From Planctomycetota bacterium (GTDB lineage: Bacteria > Planctomycetota > Planctomycetia > Gemmatales > Gemmataceae): DNA of 64,000 nucleotides. The notes under the pieces were generated by a model that was not told the origin of the DNA, did not search any database, and was given only the letters and a program-made list of their open reading frames with translations. Location: contig JACPZP010000006.1 of NCBI GenBank assembly GCA_016195405.1, forward strand, positions 62,001 to 126,000, in the 5' to 3' direction. Of this stretch, positions 1 to 9,216 are shown one piece after another; the stretch's first letter is position 1; each line of letters begins with the position of its first letter. The translations under genes and the position numbers were made by a program.

Positions 1-49
1 TTTTTAGGTGGCACGCCATTTAACCTTGCCCAAGTTACGGATCGTGACC

Positions 50-988
50 ATGCGAAAATGTCTCGTAACCGGCGGCGCGGGATTCATTGGCTCGCACCTC
101 GTCGACAACCTCCTCTCGGCGGGTTGGAAGGTGGCGGTGCTCGATGATCTCAACACCGGGAAAGCGGCCAATCTGCAAACGGCGGCGACTCGCATCGAGC
201 AGTTTCACGCGAGCTTGTTGGATGCCGCGGCCGTTGAGCGCGCCGTCGCCGGGTGCGAAGTGGTATTCCACATCGCCGCGCTGCCATCGGTCGCCCGCAG
301 CGTTGTCGATCCGCTGAGGAGTCACGAGGTTTGCGCCACCGGCACCCTAAAAGTGCTTGACGCCGCCCGTCGCGCCGGCGTCCGGCGAGTGGTTTACGCC
401 GCCAGCAGCAGCGCCTATGGCGGCACGCCGGGCACGATTCGGCGCGAGGACGACGCGATCGCGCCCTTGTCACCTTATGCCGCCGCGAAATTGGCCGGCG
501 AGCATTACTGCCAGGCATTCACCGCCTCCTACGGCCTTGAAACGGCGCGGCTGCGGTATTTCAATATCTTCGGTCCGCGCCAGGACGCCGACAATCCATA
601 CGCCGGGGTCATCGCGCTCTTCTGCAAGCTGATGCTCGAAGGCCGGACGCCGACGATTCAAGGCGATGGGCTGCAATCGCGCGATTTCACCTACGTCGCC
701 AACGCCGTCCAGGCGACCATCAAAGCGGCCAATGCGCCGGCAGCCGTCGGCCAGGTCTACAACATCGGCAACGGCGCCAATACCACGGTCCTCGATCTGG
801 TCAAGAGCCTCAACAAACTGCTGGGCGTGAACATCGAACCCACTTTTGGCCCTCCAAGAGCGGGCGACGTGCGCCATTCCCAAGCGGACATCTCCAGAGC
901 GCGGCGCGACCTCGGCTACGAGCCGTCTGTCACCTTCCTGGAGGGATTGCGGCGCACCCTCGACGACACGCGTTCGCGCCTTACGTAG
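50..988 (+). CDS. NAD-dependent epimerase/dehydratase (UDP-sugar 4-epimerase type)
   Basis: Extended short-chain dehydrogenase of about 312 residues that probably epimerises or otherwise converts a nucleotide sugar for the exopolysaccharide made by the following genes. The N-terminal Rossmann motif GGAGFIGSHL follows the start directly, which is why the ATG at 50 is preferred over an in-frame ATG at 8 that would add 14 residues before the nucleotide-binding strand. The catalytic YAAAK (YxxxK) motif lies near residue 140, preceded by an SSSAYG segment that supplies the active-site serine. RYFNIFGPRQ and the SRDFTYV segment are typical of the UDP-glucose/UDP-GlcNAc 4-epimerase branch (GalE, WbpP). 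The exact substrate cannot be read from the sequence. It is the first gene of a long co-directional polysaccharide locus. Confidence 0.88.
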   Translation: MRKCLVTGGAGFIGSHLVDNLLSAGWKVAVLDDLNTGKAANLQTAATRIEQFHASLLDAAAVERAVAGCEVVFHIAALPSVARSVVDPLRSHEVCATGTLKVLDAARRAGVRRVVYAASSSAYGGTPGTIRREDDAIAPLSPYAAAKLAGEHYCQAFTASYGLETARLRYFNIFGPRQDADNPYAGVIALFCKLMLEGRTPTIQGDGLQSRDFTYVANAVQATIKAANAPAAVGQVYNIGNGANTTVLDLVKSLNKLLGVNIEPTFGPPRAGDVRHSQADISRARRDLGYEPSVTFLEGLRRTLDDTRSRLT

Positions 989-1204
989 ACTTGGCGCGAA
1001 ACCGCCGACCGAGCTTCGATGGCGCTGCAAGCTGAGGCGGGTTAGACTCATGTAGCCGCAAACTTTCACAGTTGCGAAGAGCTAATCCGAAAAATCTCGG
1101 AAACTTTGGTTGACTCGAAAAGGAGGGGTGCAGTAGCATACCTACCCGAATCGAATCAATTTCACGAATTCGCCGATGACTGGCACCGGGTCTCCAAGGA
1201 GGGA

Positions 1205-2144
1205 ATGATGACCCAGCACCGTGAGCGCTACCTATTTCCCGCCCTCTTTGCCGGCTCGGCCCTTCTCGTCTTGGTCTGGGCCTACGGCACCACCCTTGGG
1301 GAAATCGCATGGCGCTGGGCCAACGATCCGCAGTACTCGCACGGCTACCTGGTCCCCGTCTTCGCACTGGCGCTGCTCTGGTTCCGACGCCGCCAACTCA
1401 ACGTGCACAATCTAAAGCCAAGCATGCTCGGCCTAGTTGTCCTCGGGTTGGCGCTGGGCCTGGCCGGCGGTAGCCTTCCTTGCGTTCATGATTCCCTTGC
1501 CGCACACGGGTGCGGTCGCCCTGTCGGGACCGATGCAATCCTTCGCCACCGAGGTCAGCACTTTTGCCTTGCAGGTGCTGGGCCGGCCGGCGCTGTCGGA
1601 GGGCAACGTCATCCTTTTGGGCGACCTGGAGCTGGGCATCGTCGAGGCGTGCAGCGGCTTGCGCATGCTGGTCGTCTTCTTCGCCCTTTCGACCGCCGTC
1701 GCGCTCTTGAGCGCCAAGCCGATGTGGGAGCGCATTTTGATCGCCGTCAGCGCCTTGCCCATCGCCCTGGCGGCCAATGTCCTGCGGATCACCATCACGG
1801 GAGTGCTGTATGACACCGCCGGCGCCGAGCTTGGCAATGCGATCTTTCACGACCTCATGGGGTGGCTGATGATGCCGATCGGCCTGGCGTTTTTGGGTTT
1901 GGAGCTGTGGATCCTCAAGCGTCTGCTTTCCGAGCCCGCCAAGCCAAGCCTGCTTACCGGTTCCGATGTAAGCTTACACCGTGCCGCCTACAACCCGCTC
2001 TCCGCCTATCAAGGCGAACCGAGGCAGGGCGAGCCAAAGCGGCGGCGCGATACGAAAAAAACCACAGTCGATCCCAAGCCCGCGCCAGTGCCGGTGTCCG
2101 TAGAGCCGACGCCCATAGAGCCGGTGTCCGTGGCCCAATCATGA
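1205..2144 (+). pseudogene. exosortase (planctomycete XrtU-like), frameshifted and internally shortened
   Basis: Polytopic membrane transpeptidase-like protein of the exosortase family, paired with EpsI downstream. The N-terminal part (ATG at 1205 or 1208 after an AGGAGG) reads through YSHGYLVPVFALALLWFRR and a third hydrophobic segment, then loses the frame near 1440-1470. The C-terminal part continues one frame over with WAWPAVAFLAFMIPLP, the catalytic-cysteine motif EACSGLR, then NVLRIT and FHDLMGW, the segments that carry the family's arginine and histidine. In intact family members roughly 45-60 residues (another membrane segment and a Leu-rich loop) separate these two blocks, so this looks like a deletion plus frameshift, not a simple one-base error. 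The C-terminal half carries an odd Pro/Arg-rich tail of about 65 residues. A TTG at 1437 could in principle restart translation of the catalytic half. Confidence 0.75.
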
Positions 2145-2212
2145 CCGGATAGGACAGGATTGACACGTCGGGCTGACGCCTCGACGCTCGCCAATCCTGA
2201 AGGAGTACCACC

Positions 2213-4549
2213 GTGGCTACCGCAGACAAAAATCGAAGCGACGACAATCGAAGCGACAACAATCGAAGCGACGACGGCGACAACCACGACGCTTCACAGC
2301 GTCCCGGAAATCCGCATCCTGGTCGGCAGCTTCGCCCCATGGCCCGAAGAAACGGCCTCGCCCGGAGCAACAAGACCGCTCCGGTCGGGCTGCAAAATGT
2401 GGCTCCGCCGCCGGCGCTGTCTTCCGGCCCGGACGCGTTGTCGCTGTTCAAGGCCCTGCAAAGGCGCTGGTTGCTGGCCGGCGGCGTCGGCGTGCTCTTG
2501 GGACTCGCCACGCTTGCCGCCTTGTGGTTCATCATGCCGGCCAAGTATCAGGCGTTTTCGCTCTTGCAAGTTGCCGCCAACCGCGCGTCGCTCGGAGGCT
2601 TGAACGAAGGCCGCAACGATTTCCAGACGTACATGAAAACGCAAGCGGGCCGCCTCAAAAGCCGCGACGTGCTGATGAAGGCGCTCGCCCAGGACCAGGT
2701 CCGCAATCTCCGCCTCATCAAGAAGCAGCCCGACACGTTGAGCACGCTCACCTGGGTGGATGAGAACCTGAAAGTCGATTTTCAGGACTCCGAACTCTTG
2801 ACGGTGTCGCTTACCGGCGAGGAGCCGGCGGAATTGGTCATCCTCGTCAACGCCATCACGCGGTCTTACCTGAACATCATCAGCACCCAGGAAACCGCGC
2901 AGCGCAAGGAGCGCGTCGAGAAAATGAAGGTGCTTTACGAGACGACCAACGAGAAGCTGCGCGAGAAGGTGGCCGCCCGTGACGCGCTGGCCAAAGGCCA
3001 GGGCGGGAAGGACGCCATTTCGATGGCCCAAAAACAGGCGATTTTGATGAACCAGCTCACCCGCGCCCAGGAGCACTTGCAGCAGGTGCAGTTCGAGCTG
3101 GAAAAGAAGCAGATCCAGCTCGCCAATCAACAGGCCGGTCGCAAGAAGCTCGAAACCCAGCCGCCGCCCGATATTTCCCTCGCTGAGATCCAGAATTCCG
3201 ATCTGGCTCTGAAGCAGGATTTGGTCGACTTCGACAAAGTGAACAAGGCTGTGGAACGAATGAGACTGGCGGGCCACCCTGAAACCGAGAGCACCCTGGT
3301 TCAAAACGTGCGCCGACTCGACAACATCAAAAAGAAAATCGACGACCGCACCAAGGAATTGCAAGACGAAACCACGGCTCGCTATCGCAAAAAGCAAGAC
3401 GCCGATGTTGGCGCCGCGATCGCGGCTTTGCAGATCGAGATCGGCCCGCTGGAAAACCAGTCCAAGAAGTTCAATGACAAGGTGGATACGCTGACCAAGG
3501 AAACCGAGCAGATCAACATCTCGACCGCGCGCAACCAGGTGCTGGAAAATGAAATCGCCCAGCTCGAAACGACGCTCTTCGGATTCCACAGCAAGCTCAA
3601 GGGTTTCGAGGCGGACCAGGAGTCGGAAAACCGGGTCAACCCCGTCGGCGAGGCGGAATGGCAGAACCGCGACTCCAAGAAACGCGCGTTCCTGCTTATC
3701 CTTGGCCCTTTGGCCATGTTGTGCGCCGGCGTCCTCGGCGTCGCCTGGTGCGAGTTCATGGCCCGCCGCATCCACGGACCCGAAGAGGTGGTCACCGGCT
3801 TGGCCATGCGGGTCGTGGGCGCCGTGCCCGCTCTGCCCGATCCGCGGCGGCGCTCGGCACACCCCGAAGAGGAAGAACTGTACCGCCATAACCTGATCGA
3901 GTCGATTGACGCCATCCGCACGATGCTGTTGCGCAACGCCGACAGCGAGGGAATTCGCGTCGTCATGGTGACCAGCGCCGTCGGCGGCGAAGGGAAGACG
4001 ACTTTGGCAAGCAATCTGGCGATGAGCTTGGCCCGCGCCGGCCGCCGCACCCTGCTCATGGATTGCGACCTGCGCCGGCCCGCCGCCCACCAGCTTTTCG
4101 AACAGACGCTGCAACCGGGCTTCAGCGAAGTGGTGCTGGGCGAGGTCGAATTGCCCGACGCGGTGCGGCCCACCACGACCGACCCCAACCTGCACCTTTT
4201 GCCCGCGGGCAGCTGGGATCGGGAAGTCATCCAGGGCCTGGCCAAAAACGGGATCGAGAGCATCTTCGAGAAGCTCAAGGCGGAATTTGATTTCGTGATC
4301 GTCGATTCGCATCCGGTGCTGCCGGCAACCGACTCGCTGCTTATCGGTCAGCACGTCGACGCGGTCATCGTGTCGCTCATGCGCGACGTCAGCCAGATGC
4401 ATCACGTGTACAGCGCCTGCCAGCAACTGGCGACCTTGGGAATTCGCGTTTTCGGCAGCGTGGTCAACGGCGTGCCCGTGAAGATTTACGGCAAAGGCTA
4501 CAACTACGCCGCCCAGCCGAGCCTGAACGGCGAAGCGGCTAAGGCTTAG
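2213..4549 (+). CDS. polysaccharide biosynthesis tyrosine autokinase (Wzc/GumC + BY-kinase fusion)
   Basis: 778-residue inner-membrane chain-length regulator with a cytoplasmic bacterial tyrosine kinase. A GTG start at 2213 follows AAGGAG at about 2199. Order: a low-complexity Asn/Arg/Ser/Asp N-terminus encoded by a short tandem DNA repeat (residues about 5-25); first membrane helix near residues 85-107; a long periplasmic coiled-coil region (about 170-480, Wzz/GumC type); second helix near 490-510; then the P-loop kinase with Walker A SAVGGEGKTT, Walker A' LLMDCDLRRP and Walker B FVIVDSHPV. The C-terminus holds only a few tyrosines (YGKGYNYAA) in place of the long tyrosine cluster of E. coli Wzc. 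It should control polymer length and export together with the polymerase and flippase downstream. The outer-membrane channel (Wza type) is not in this window. Confidence 0.9.
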   Translation: MATADKNRSDDNRSDNNRSDDGDNHDASQRPGNPHPGRQLRPMARRNGLARSNKTAPVGLQNVAPPPALSSGPDALSLFKALQRRWLLAGGVGVLLGLATLAALWFIMPAKYQAFSLLQVAANRASLGGLNEGRNDFQTYMKTQAGRLKSRDVLMKALAQDQVRNLRLIKKQPDTLSTLTWVDENLKVDFQDSELLTVSLTGEEPAELVILVNAITRSYLNIISTQETAQRKERVEKMKVLYETTNEKLREKVAARDALAKGQGGKDAISMAQKQAILMNQLTRAQEHLQQVQFELEKKQIQLANQQAGRKKLETQPPPDISLAEIQNSDLALKQDLVDFDKVNKAVERMRLAGHPETESTLVQNVRRLDNIKKKIDDRTKELQDETTARYRKKQDADVGAAIAALQIEIGPLENQSKKFNDKVDTLTKETEQINISTARNQVLENEIAQLETTLFGFHSKLKGFEADQESENRVNPVGEAEWQNRDSKKRAFLLILGPLAMLCAGVLGVAWCEFMARRIHGPEEVVTGLAMRVVGAVPALPDPRRRSAHPEEEELYRHNLIESIDAIRTMLLRNADSEGIRVVMVTSAVGGEGKTTLASNLAMSLARAGRRTLLMDCDLRRPAAHQLFEQTLQPGFSEVVLGEVELPDAVRPTTTDPNLHLLPAGSWDREVIQGLAKNGIESIFEKLKAEFDFVIVDSHPVLPATDSLLIGQHVDAVIVSLMRDVSQMHHVYSACQQLATLGIRVFGSVVNGVPVKIYGKGYNYAAQPSLNGEAAKA

Positions 4550-4550
4550 G

Positions 4551-5171
4551 TTGCTTATCTTCTCCGGGATCGTCCATGGTCTGTGGACCGATCGCTGGTC
4601 GGACCGGAGCGATTTGATCGCGGCGGCGGCACGGCTTGATCAATTCCCGCTCACCTTGGGTGAATGGCAGGGCACCGACTACGAGCAAACGGCCGACAAG
4701 ACCAACGCCATGGCCGGCGTGCTGTCGCGCCGCTACGTCCATGCTTCCACCGGCAAGGTCGTTTCCATTTACATCGGTTGCGGGCGGCCTGGCCCCGTGT
4801 CCGTTCATACCCCCGACGTCTGTTATGCCGGCAGCGGCTACCAGATCGAACGCCCGACCGCATTCGCGGTCCCGCCCGGTCCGGACATGCCCCAGGGCGA
4901 ACTGTGGACGGCGCGCTTCGTGAAGGAAAAGGCCGACAGCCGCACCAATCTTCGGCTGTTCTGGTCCTGGCATACCGCCCGCGGATGGAAGGTCGCGGAT
5001 AATCCGCGCTTGGCTTTCGCGGGGGAGCGGCAACTCTACAAGCTCTATGTCATCCGCGAGATGGCGACGGCCGACGAGCCCATCGACAGCGACCCATGCA
5101 TCGAATTCATGCGCGTGTTGCTGCCGGCGCTGGAGGCGACGCAGTTTAGAAGCGGTTTCGAAGCCTCGTAG
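4551..5171 (+). CDS. epsI: exosortase-associated EpsI family protein
   Basis: About 206 residues. The TTG start sits immediately after the stop codon of the kinase gene, indicating translational coupling. A short N-terminal hydrophobic segment is followed by the EpsI (DUF3485) domain: FPLTLGEWQG, then VSIYIGCGRPGPVSVHTPDVCY with its conserved cysteine-containing HxPxxCY pattern. EpsI proteins accompany exosortases in exopolysaccharide loci; their biochemical role is not settled. Its presence supports the exosortase assignment of the broken gene upstream. The stop codon TAG at 5169-5171 is part of the palindromic element that begins at 5167, so the C-terminus was probably set by arrival of that element. 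Confidence 0.85.
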   Translation: MLIFSGIVHGLWTDRWSDRSDLIAAAARLDQFPLTLGEWQGTDYEQTADKTNAMAGVLSRRYVHASTGKVVSIYIGCGRPGPVSVHTPDVCYAGSGYQIERPTAFAVPPGPDMPQGELWTARFVKEKADSRTNLRLFWSWHTARGWKVADNPRLAFAGERQLYKLYVIREMATADEPIDSDPCIEFMRVLLPALEATQFRSGFEAS

Positions 5172-5246
5172 CCGCAGGTTTCAACCTGCGACAGTCGTAG
5201 CCGCAGGTTAACCTGCGAACCGCGCAGCCTGAAGGCTGCGGCTACG
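5167..5246. repeat. palindromic element cluster, CGTAGCCGCAGG family
   Basis: Three adjoining hairpin units: CGTAGCCGCAGG...CCTGCG, a second CGTAGCCGCAGG...CCTGCG, and CGCAGCCTGAAGGCTGCG ending GGCTACG. The same outer arms CGTAGCCGCAG / CTGCGGCTACG recur at 10479-10534, and a decayed half is near 1053. Its first bases supply the stop codon of epsI. Confidence 0.85.
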
Positions 5247-5298
5247 GGTTTTGAGACCGGCAATTCGAGAGGCGCCCACGACATGGAGGTCGTTCATC

Positions 5299-6099
5299 AT
5301 GCTGACCAACGGCGACGCCCAGGTCAAAGAGTCGGCTCGTTCGCGCAAGACGCGTCGCCCCTCGCAGCTCGACTTCGACGTTCTTCTGCCCGCCCCGACC
5401 CGCAGCCAACGCCTTTATGGGGCAATACGCCGCGGGATCGAAATCACCTTAGCGTTCGTTCTCCTGGCTGCGACCGCCCCCTTCATGTTCCTGGCGGCCC
5501 TCGGAGTGAAACTCACTTCGAAGGGGCCGGGGATTTATACGCAAGCACGAGTCGGCCGGGACGAGCGGGTTTTCACGATGTACAAGCTGCGGACGATGGT
5601 CGATAACTGCGAATCGCTCACCGGGCCGCGTTGGTGCATGCCGGACGACCCGCGCATCACCTGGTTTGGGTGGATTCTCCGCCGCACGCACCTCGACGAA
5701 TTGCCGCAATTGTTGAACGTGCTGAAGGGTGAAATGAGCCTGGTAGGCCCGCGCCCGGAGCGCCCGGAATTCGTTGCCGAGTTGGAGGATGAAATCCCCG
5801 GTTACACGCAGAGGCACGCCGTCTTGCCCGGGATCACGGGTCTGGCCCAGGTCCATTTGCCTCCCGACACGGATGTCGACAGCGTTCGCCGCAAGCTGGT
5901 TTATGACCTTTACTATGTCCGGCGCTTTGGGCCGTGGCTGGACTTCCGCCTGTTGGTCTGCACGGCGCTGCGCGCCCTGGCGATTCCGTTCCGCATCGCG
6001 GGAGCGTTATGCATGGTGCCCAGCAAGAGCGCGGTCGAAGGGAAGGCCGCCAAGCCGCCGCGTGAGACAAGTTCGCGCCCGAGCCGGGCGGCCGCGTAA
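5299..6099 (+). CDS. bacterial sugar transferase (initiating undecaprenyl-phosphate glycosyl-phosphotransferase)
   Basis: 266-residue membrane enzyme that should transfer a sugar-1-phosphate from a nucleotide sugar to undecaprenyl phosphate, starting the repeat unit. The start at 5299 is chosen because GGAGG lies nine bases upstream at 5285-5289; a longer in-frame start at 5251 has no such site. One hydrophobic segment (LAFVLLAATAPFMFLAALGV) is followed by the catalytic domain: SKGPGIYTQARVG, MYKLRTM, RRTHLDELPQLLNVLKGEMS and VGPRPERPEF, all diagnostic of the WcaJ/PglC family. There is no long N-terminal multi-helix domain, so it is the short PglC-like form. Confidence 0.92.
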   Translation: MLTNGDAQVKESARSRKTRRPSQLDFDVLLPAPTRSQRLYGAIRRGIEITLAFVLLAATAPFMFLAALGVKLTSKGPGIYTQARVGRDERVFTMYKLRTMVDNCESLTGPRWCMPDDPRITWFGWILRRTHLDELPQLLNVLKGEMSLVGPRPERPEFVAELEDEIPGYTQRHAVLPGITGLAQVHLPPDTDVDSVRRKLVYDLYYVRRFGPWLDFRLLVCTALRALAIPFRIAGALCMVPSKSAVEGKAAKPPRETSSRPSRAAA

Positions 6100-6111
6100 C
6101 CAAAATGTCTC

Positions 6112-6185
6112 AAGCCCGCAGGCGAGTCTTCGAGCCTGCGGGGTTTTGAAGCACCCCGCAGGCTCGAAGACTCGCCTGCGGGCTT
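6112..6185. repeat. palindromic element, AAGCCCGCAGGCGAG family
   Basis: Near-perfect inverted repeat of 74 bp: AAGCCCGCAGGCGAGTC at one end and GACTCGCCTGCGGGCTT at the other, with inner arms GAGCCTGCGGGG / CCCCGCAGGCTC around a TTTTGAAGCA loop. A second copy, with one degenerate arm, lies at 28450-28525. It occupies nearly the whole gap between the sugar transferase and polymerase genes and could act as a transcript hairpin. Confidence 0.88.
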
Positions 6186-6197
6186 GGATGAGGTGGA

Positions 6198-7652
6198 ATG
6201 CAGTTTTTCCTATTTCTTCTGGTCAACGCCATGCTGTTTCTGCGGCCCGGTGAGGTCGTGCAGGAATTGGCCGGCGCCCAGATTTATCTCGTTTTCATCG
6301 TGGCCTGCTTCATTTTGTCGTTGCCCGTCATTCTGAACCTGGCGGGCCGCCGCTTCCCGGATACGCCGCCCATCGTCCTCTGTGTGCTCGCTTTGTTGCC
6401 GGCGATCCTGTTGTCGCATTTGTCGCATATGAATCAGGAGCAGGCGGCCCTGAACGGCTTCGATTTCTTCAAGGTGCTGATTTACTTCATCCTGTTTCTC
6501 TGCCTGGTCACCACAACCAGCAGGCTGCGGCGTTTCTTGTATTGGACGGGAATTCTCTCGGGCGGACTGGCACTGCTTGCGGTCGTGCAGTTTTCAAGCG
6601 CCGTCGCCATGCCCGAGCCTGCGCCGAATAACGATCAACCCGGACCCAAGGAAACCATGCACGGCTACGCGGTCAAGGAGCAGACCTGGGACCCGGAAGC
6701 GCAACGCACCATCGAAGTGCTGCGTCTGTGTGGCACCGGCCTGTTCAACGACCCCAACGATCTCGGCCTGGTTCTGGTGACCTGCGTTCCCCTCTGCTTG
6801 TATTGGTTGACCGATCGACGGCACGGTCTCTTCAAGCCAATCTGGATCGCCATGCTCGGCCTCTTCGCATACGCGCTGATGCTAACGCACTCGCGCGGCA
6901 GCTTCTTGGCCCTTTTGGCGGGACTTGGGACCTTATTCTACGCCCGCTTCGGCAAGCGCAACACGGTGATCTTGGGCATGATCGCGCTGCCGGCACTGCT
7001 CGTTTTGTTCGCGGGCCGCATGACGAACATCTCCACCGACGAAGGCAGCGGCAAGACGCGCATCCAGCTCTGGAGCGACGGCCTGGTGCTATTCCAAGAA
7101 GCCCCATTGTTCGGCATCGGCATGGAAGAATACCGCAACCGCGCCACCCACGTGGCCCACAACTCTTTCCTGCATTGTTTCACGGAGCTTGGCGTCGGCG
7201 GCGGCACGCTTTTCCTGGGCGCGTTCTATCTTGCCGTGCGCGGCTTATGGCAGCTGCATCGCGAGCGCTCCCTGGCGCCGGAAGCCGGGTGGGACCGGCG
7301 TCCCGCCGGTCTGGACAGGCGAGACGCCTGTTCCACCGCACAATCCAAGGCTGACACAGCGCTCAGCAGCCTGTCCTACGAGGAAGACGCCGAACTACTC
7401 CGCCTGCACCCGTATCTGTTATCGATGCTCGTCACGTACACGGTGGGCATCTTGTTTCTGTCGCGCAGCTACGTGGTGCCGACGTATTCGATGCTCGCCC
7501 TGGTAGTCGTTTACTTGCGGATGCGCTCGGGTGCTGAACCGTGGAGGCTGCCTGCGTGGCCGCGCTTCCCGTTCGTGCGTCTGGCGGGGGTAAGCATGGC
7601 GTTTTTGGTGGCCACGTATGTGTTCGTACGGATGTTTGTACGCTGGTCGTGA
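6198..7652 (+). CDS. O-antigen ligase/polymerase family membrane protein (Wzy_C type)
   Basis: 484-residue polytopic membrane protein with about ten to twelve hydrophobic segments. The large periplasmic loop and following helix contain the family pattern: a LTHSRGSFLALLAG segment (conserved Arg in THSRG) and, later, RATHVAHNSFLHCFTELGVGG (the H-N-x-F/xH signature). This places it in the WaaL/Wzy_C superfamily, so it either polymerises the repeat unit or ligates the glycan to an acceptor. In this locus polymerase is the more likely role. Residues 364-380 (DNA 7288-7337) are encoded by a palindromic element, in frame, between two helices; this segment should be absent from homologues. Confidence 0.82.
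   Translation: MQFFLFLLVNAMLFLRPGEVVQELAGAQIYLVFIVACFILSLPVILNLAGRRFPDTPPIVLCVLALLPAILLSHLSHMNQEQAALNGFDFFKVLIYFILFLCLVTTTSRLRRFLYWTGILSGGLALLAVVQFSSAVAMPEPAPNNDQPGPKETMHGYAVKEQTWDPEAQRTIEVLRLCGTGLFNDPNDLGLVLVTCVPLCLYWLTDRRHGLFKPIWIAMLGLFAYALMLTHSRGSFLALLAGLGTLFYARFGKRNTVILGMIALPALLVLFAGRMTNISTDEGSGKTRIQLWSDGLVLFQEAPLFGIGMEEYRNRATHVAHNSFLHCFTELGVGGGTLFLGAFYLAVRGLWQLHRERSLAPEAGWDRRPAGLDRRDACSTAQSKADTALSSLSYEEDAELLRLHPYLLSMLVTYTVGILFLSRSYVVPTYSMLALVVVYLRMRSGAEPWRLPAWPRFPFVRLAGVSMAFLVATYVFVRMFVRWS
7288..7337. repeat. palindromic element inside the O-antigen ligase-like gene
   Basis: Two stacked hairpin units: GGTGGGACCGGCGTCCCGCC followed by GGTCTGGACAGGCGAGACGCCTGTTCCACC. Outer arms GGTGG(G)AC and GTTCCACC pair. 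It reads in frame as a Gly/Asp/Arg-rich insert in a predicted loop. Confidence 0.7.
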
Positions 7653-7674
7653 CCCATGATGGTATGTTTGTTTA

Positions 7675-9216
7675 ATGCGGAAATTGCAACTGGAGCCTCC
7701 TGCGAATCTGAATCAGGAGCCGGGCGCCGGCTTGGCGGAGCCGGGGCGCGGCGAGTCCCTTCAGGCGGAGCCGGACAATCTGCGCCGCCAAGCAGTGCGC
7801 GGCGGCGTGATCGTGATGGTCTCGCGTCTGGGGACACAAGGTTTCGTTTGGGTCAGCACGCTCTTGGTGATGCGGTTTCTGAAGCCCGACGATGTCGGGA
7901 TCATGACTTGGGGCATGGTGTTCGTCGGCCTGGCCGATCTGCTTGCCGAAGCGGGCGTGGGCAGGGCGCTCATTCAGAAAAAGGACCTGACGCCGCGCGA
8001 TCTGGACGAGGGCTTCTCGCTGACCCTTCTCCTGTCTCTCGGGGGCTATGCGGTCCTGTTCGCCCTGGCCGATCCGGCCGAGGGGAAGCTCGGGATTTCC
8101 GGCTTTGCCTTCTTTCTGCGCATCTTGGCGCTGCACTTGTTTCTGATTCCGATTCGAGCGATTCCGCTGGCCCTGCTCGATCGCCACATGCTCATGGGCA
8201 AGCAGTCGCTGATCCACGTCGCCAGCGCGGTCCTTCAAGCGGCGTTGGTTCTTACGCTGGCGATCAGCGGGCTTGGCTACTGGTCGCAGGTGATCGGGAC
8301 CTTGATCGGCCGGGGATTGGAGGCGTGCGCGCTTCTGTGGATATCCGGCTACCGGCCCCGTCTGGCGATGCTTGGTTCGCGGGCGCGGGGGCTGATCGCG
8401 TTCGGCGTCCACGTCAGCCTCGGCAGCTTGCTTTGGTTCATTTACAGCAACGCCGACTTCGCCATCGTCGGCTGGTTGATCGGAGCGACGGAACTGGGGA
8501 TCTATGCGTTGGCGTTCCAACTCATCTCGATGCCGGCCGAGAAAATCACCGCCAATCTCAACAAGGTCGTTTACCCAGTTTTTTGCCGGTTGCAAAACGA
8601 CCCGGATCGTCTGCGCGATTGGTCTTTACGGCTCATGACGCTTTTGGGTTTCTTCGGCATGCCCGTGATGGCGGGCATGGTGCTGGTGGCCGAGGACGGC
8701 ATCGTTGCCGTGTTAACGGAGAAATGGCGGCCGGCAGTGTTGCCGTTCCAGCTACTGGCGCTTTCGGGGCTCATCAAGCTTTATGCCGCCGCCTTGCCAC
8801 CGCTTTACAACGCCATCGGCCGGCCGGACATCAGCATGAAGTACACCGCCTTCTGTACGCTGGTATTCCCAGCTTTTTTCGTGATCGCCGGCCGGATCTA
8901 CGGTCTGAACGGGATCTGCCTGGTGTGGACGATCGTTTTTCCGCCGGTCGTAATCGGCTTGATTCATGTGACGCGCCATCTCACCGGGTTCGGACTTTGG
9001 GACGTGCTGCGAACACAAGGATCCATGGTGATCGGAGTATTGTTCATGGCCGGCGTGGTGCTGGGCGTGCAATGGCTGACCGGCGATTGGCCTCGATCCA
9101 TGCGTTTGGCGGCGGCGATCGTCGCGGGCATGGCGGCCTATCCCGCGGCGATGTTGATTTTGGCGCGGCGCACCGTGCTGGCGCAAATACGCGCCACGTT
9201 TAGCGGGGAGCCGTAG
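7675..9216 (+). CDS. lipopolysaccharide/oligosaccharide flippase (MOP superfamily, Wzx-like)
   Basis: 513-residue membrane protein expected to flip the undecaprenyl-linked repeat unit across the inner membrane. After a charged N-terminus of about 35 residues, it opens with RGGVIVMVSRLGTQGFVWVSTLLVMRFLKPDDVG, the typical first-two-helix pattern of this family. It continues with about twelve to fourteen hydrophobic helices to the C-terminus. The segment around KITANLNKVVYPVFCRLQ is characteristic of the polysaccharide transporter (PST/RfbX, Polysacc_synt) branch. It starts 23 bases after the polymerase gene. Its TAG stop at 9214-9216 is formed by the first bases of the palindromic element at 9213. 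Confidence 0.88.
   Translation: MRKLQLEPPANLNQEPGAGLAEPGRGESLQAEPDNLRRQAVRGGVIVMVSRLGTQGFVWVSTLLVMRFLKPDDVGIMTWGMVFVGLADLLAEAGVGRALIQKKDLTPRDLDEGFSLTLLLSLGGYAVLFALADPAEGKLGISGFAFFLRILALHLFLIPIRAIPLALLDRHMLMGKQSLIHVASAVLQAALVLTLAISGLGYWSQVIGTLIGRGLEACALLWISGYRPRLAMLGSRARGLIAFGVHVSLGSLLWFIYSNADFAIVGWLIGATELGIYALAFQLISMPAEKITANLNKVVYPVFCRLQNDPDRLRDWSLRLMTLLGFFGMPVMAGMVLVAEDGIVAVLTEKWRPAVLPFQLLALSGLIKLYAAALPPLYNAIGRPDISMKYTAFCTLVFPAFFVIAGRIYGLNGICLVWTIVFPPVVIGLIHVTRHLTGFGLWDVLRTQGSMVIGVLFMAGVVLGVQWLTGDWPRSMRLAAAIVAGMAAYPAAMLILARRTVLAQIRATFSGEP

Noticed and set aside
2294-4426. Very long open frame on the - strand opposite the Wzc-like gene
   Set aside because: High GC leaves antisense frames open; it has no recognisable motifs and lies exactly over a well-supported gene. 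The same holds for the antisense frames over the DUF1080 gene, the acyl-CoA ligase and hrpB.
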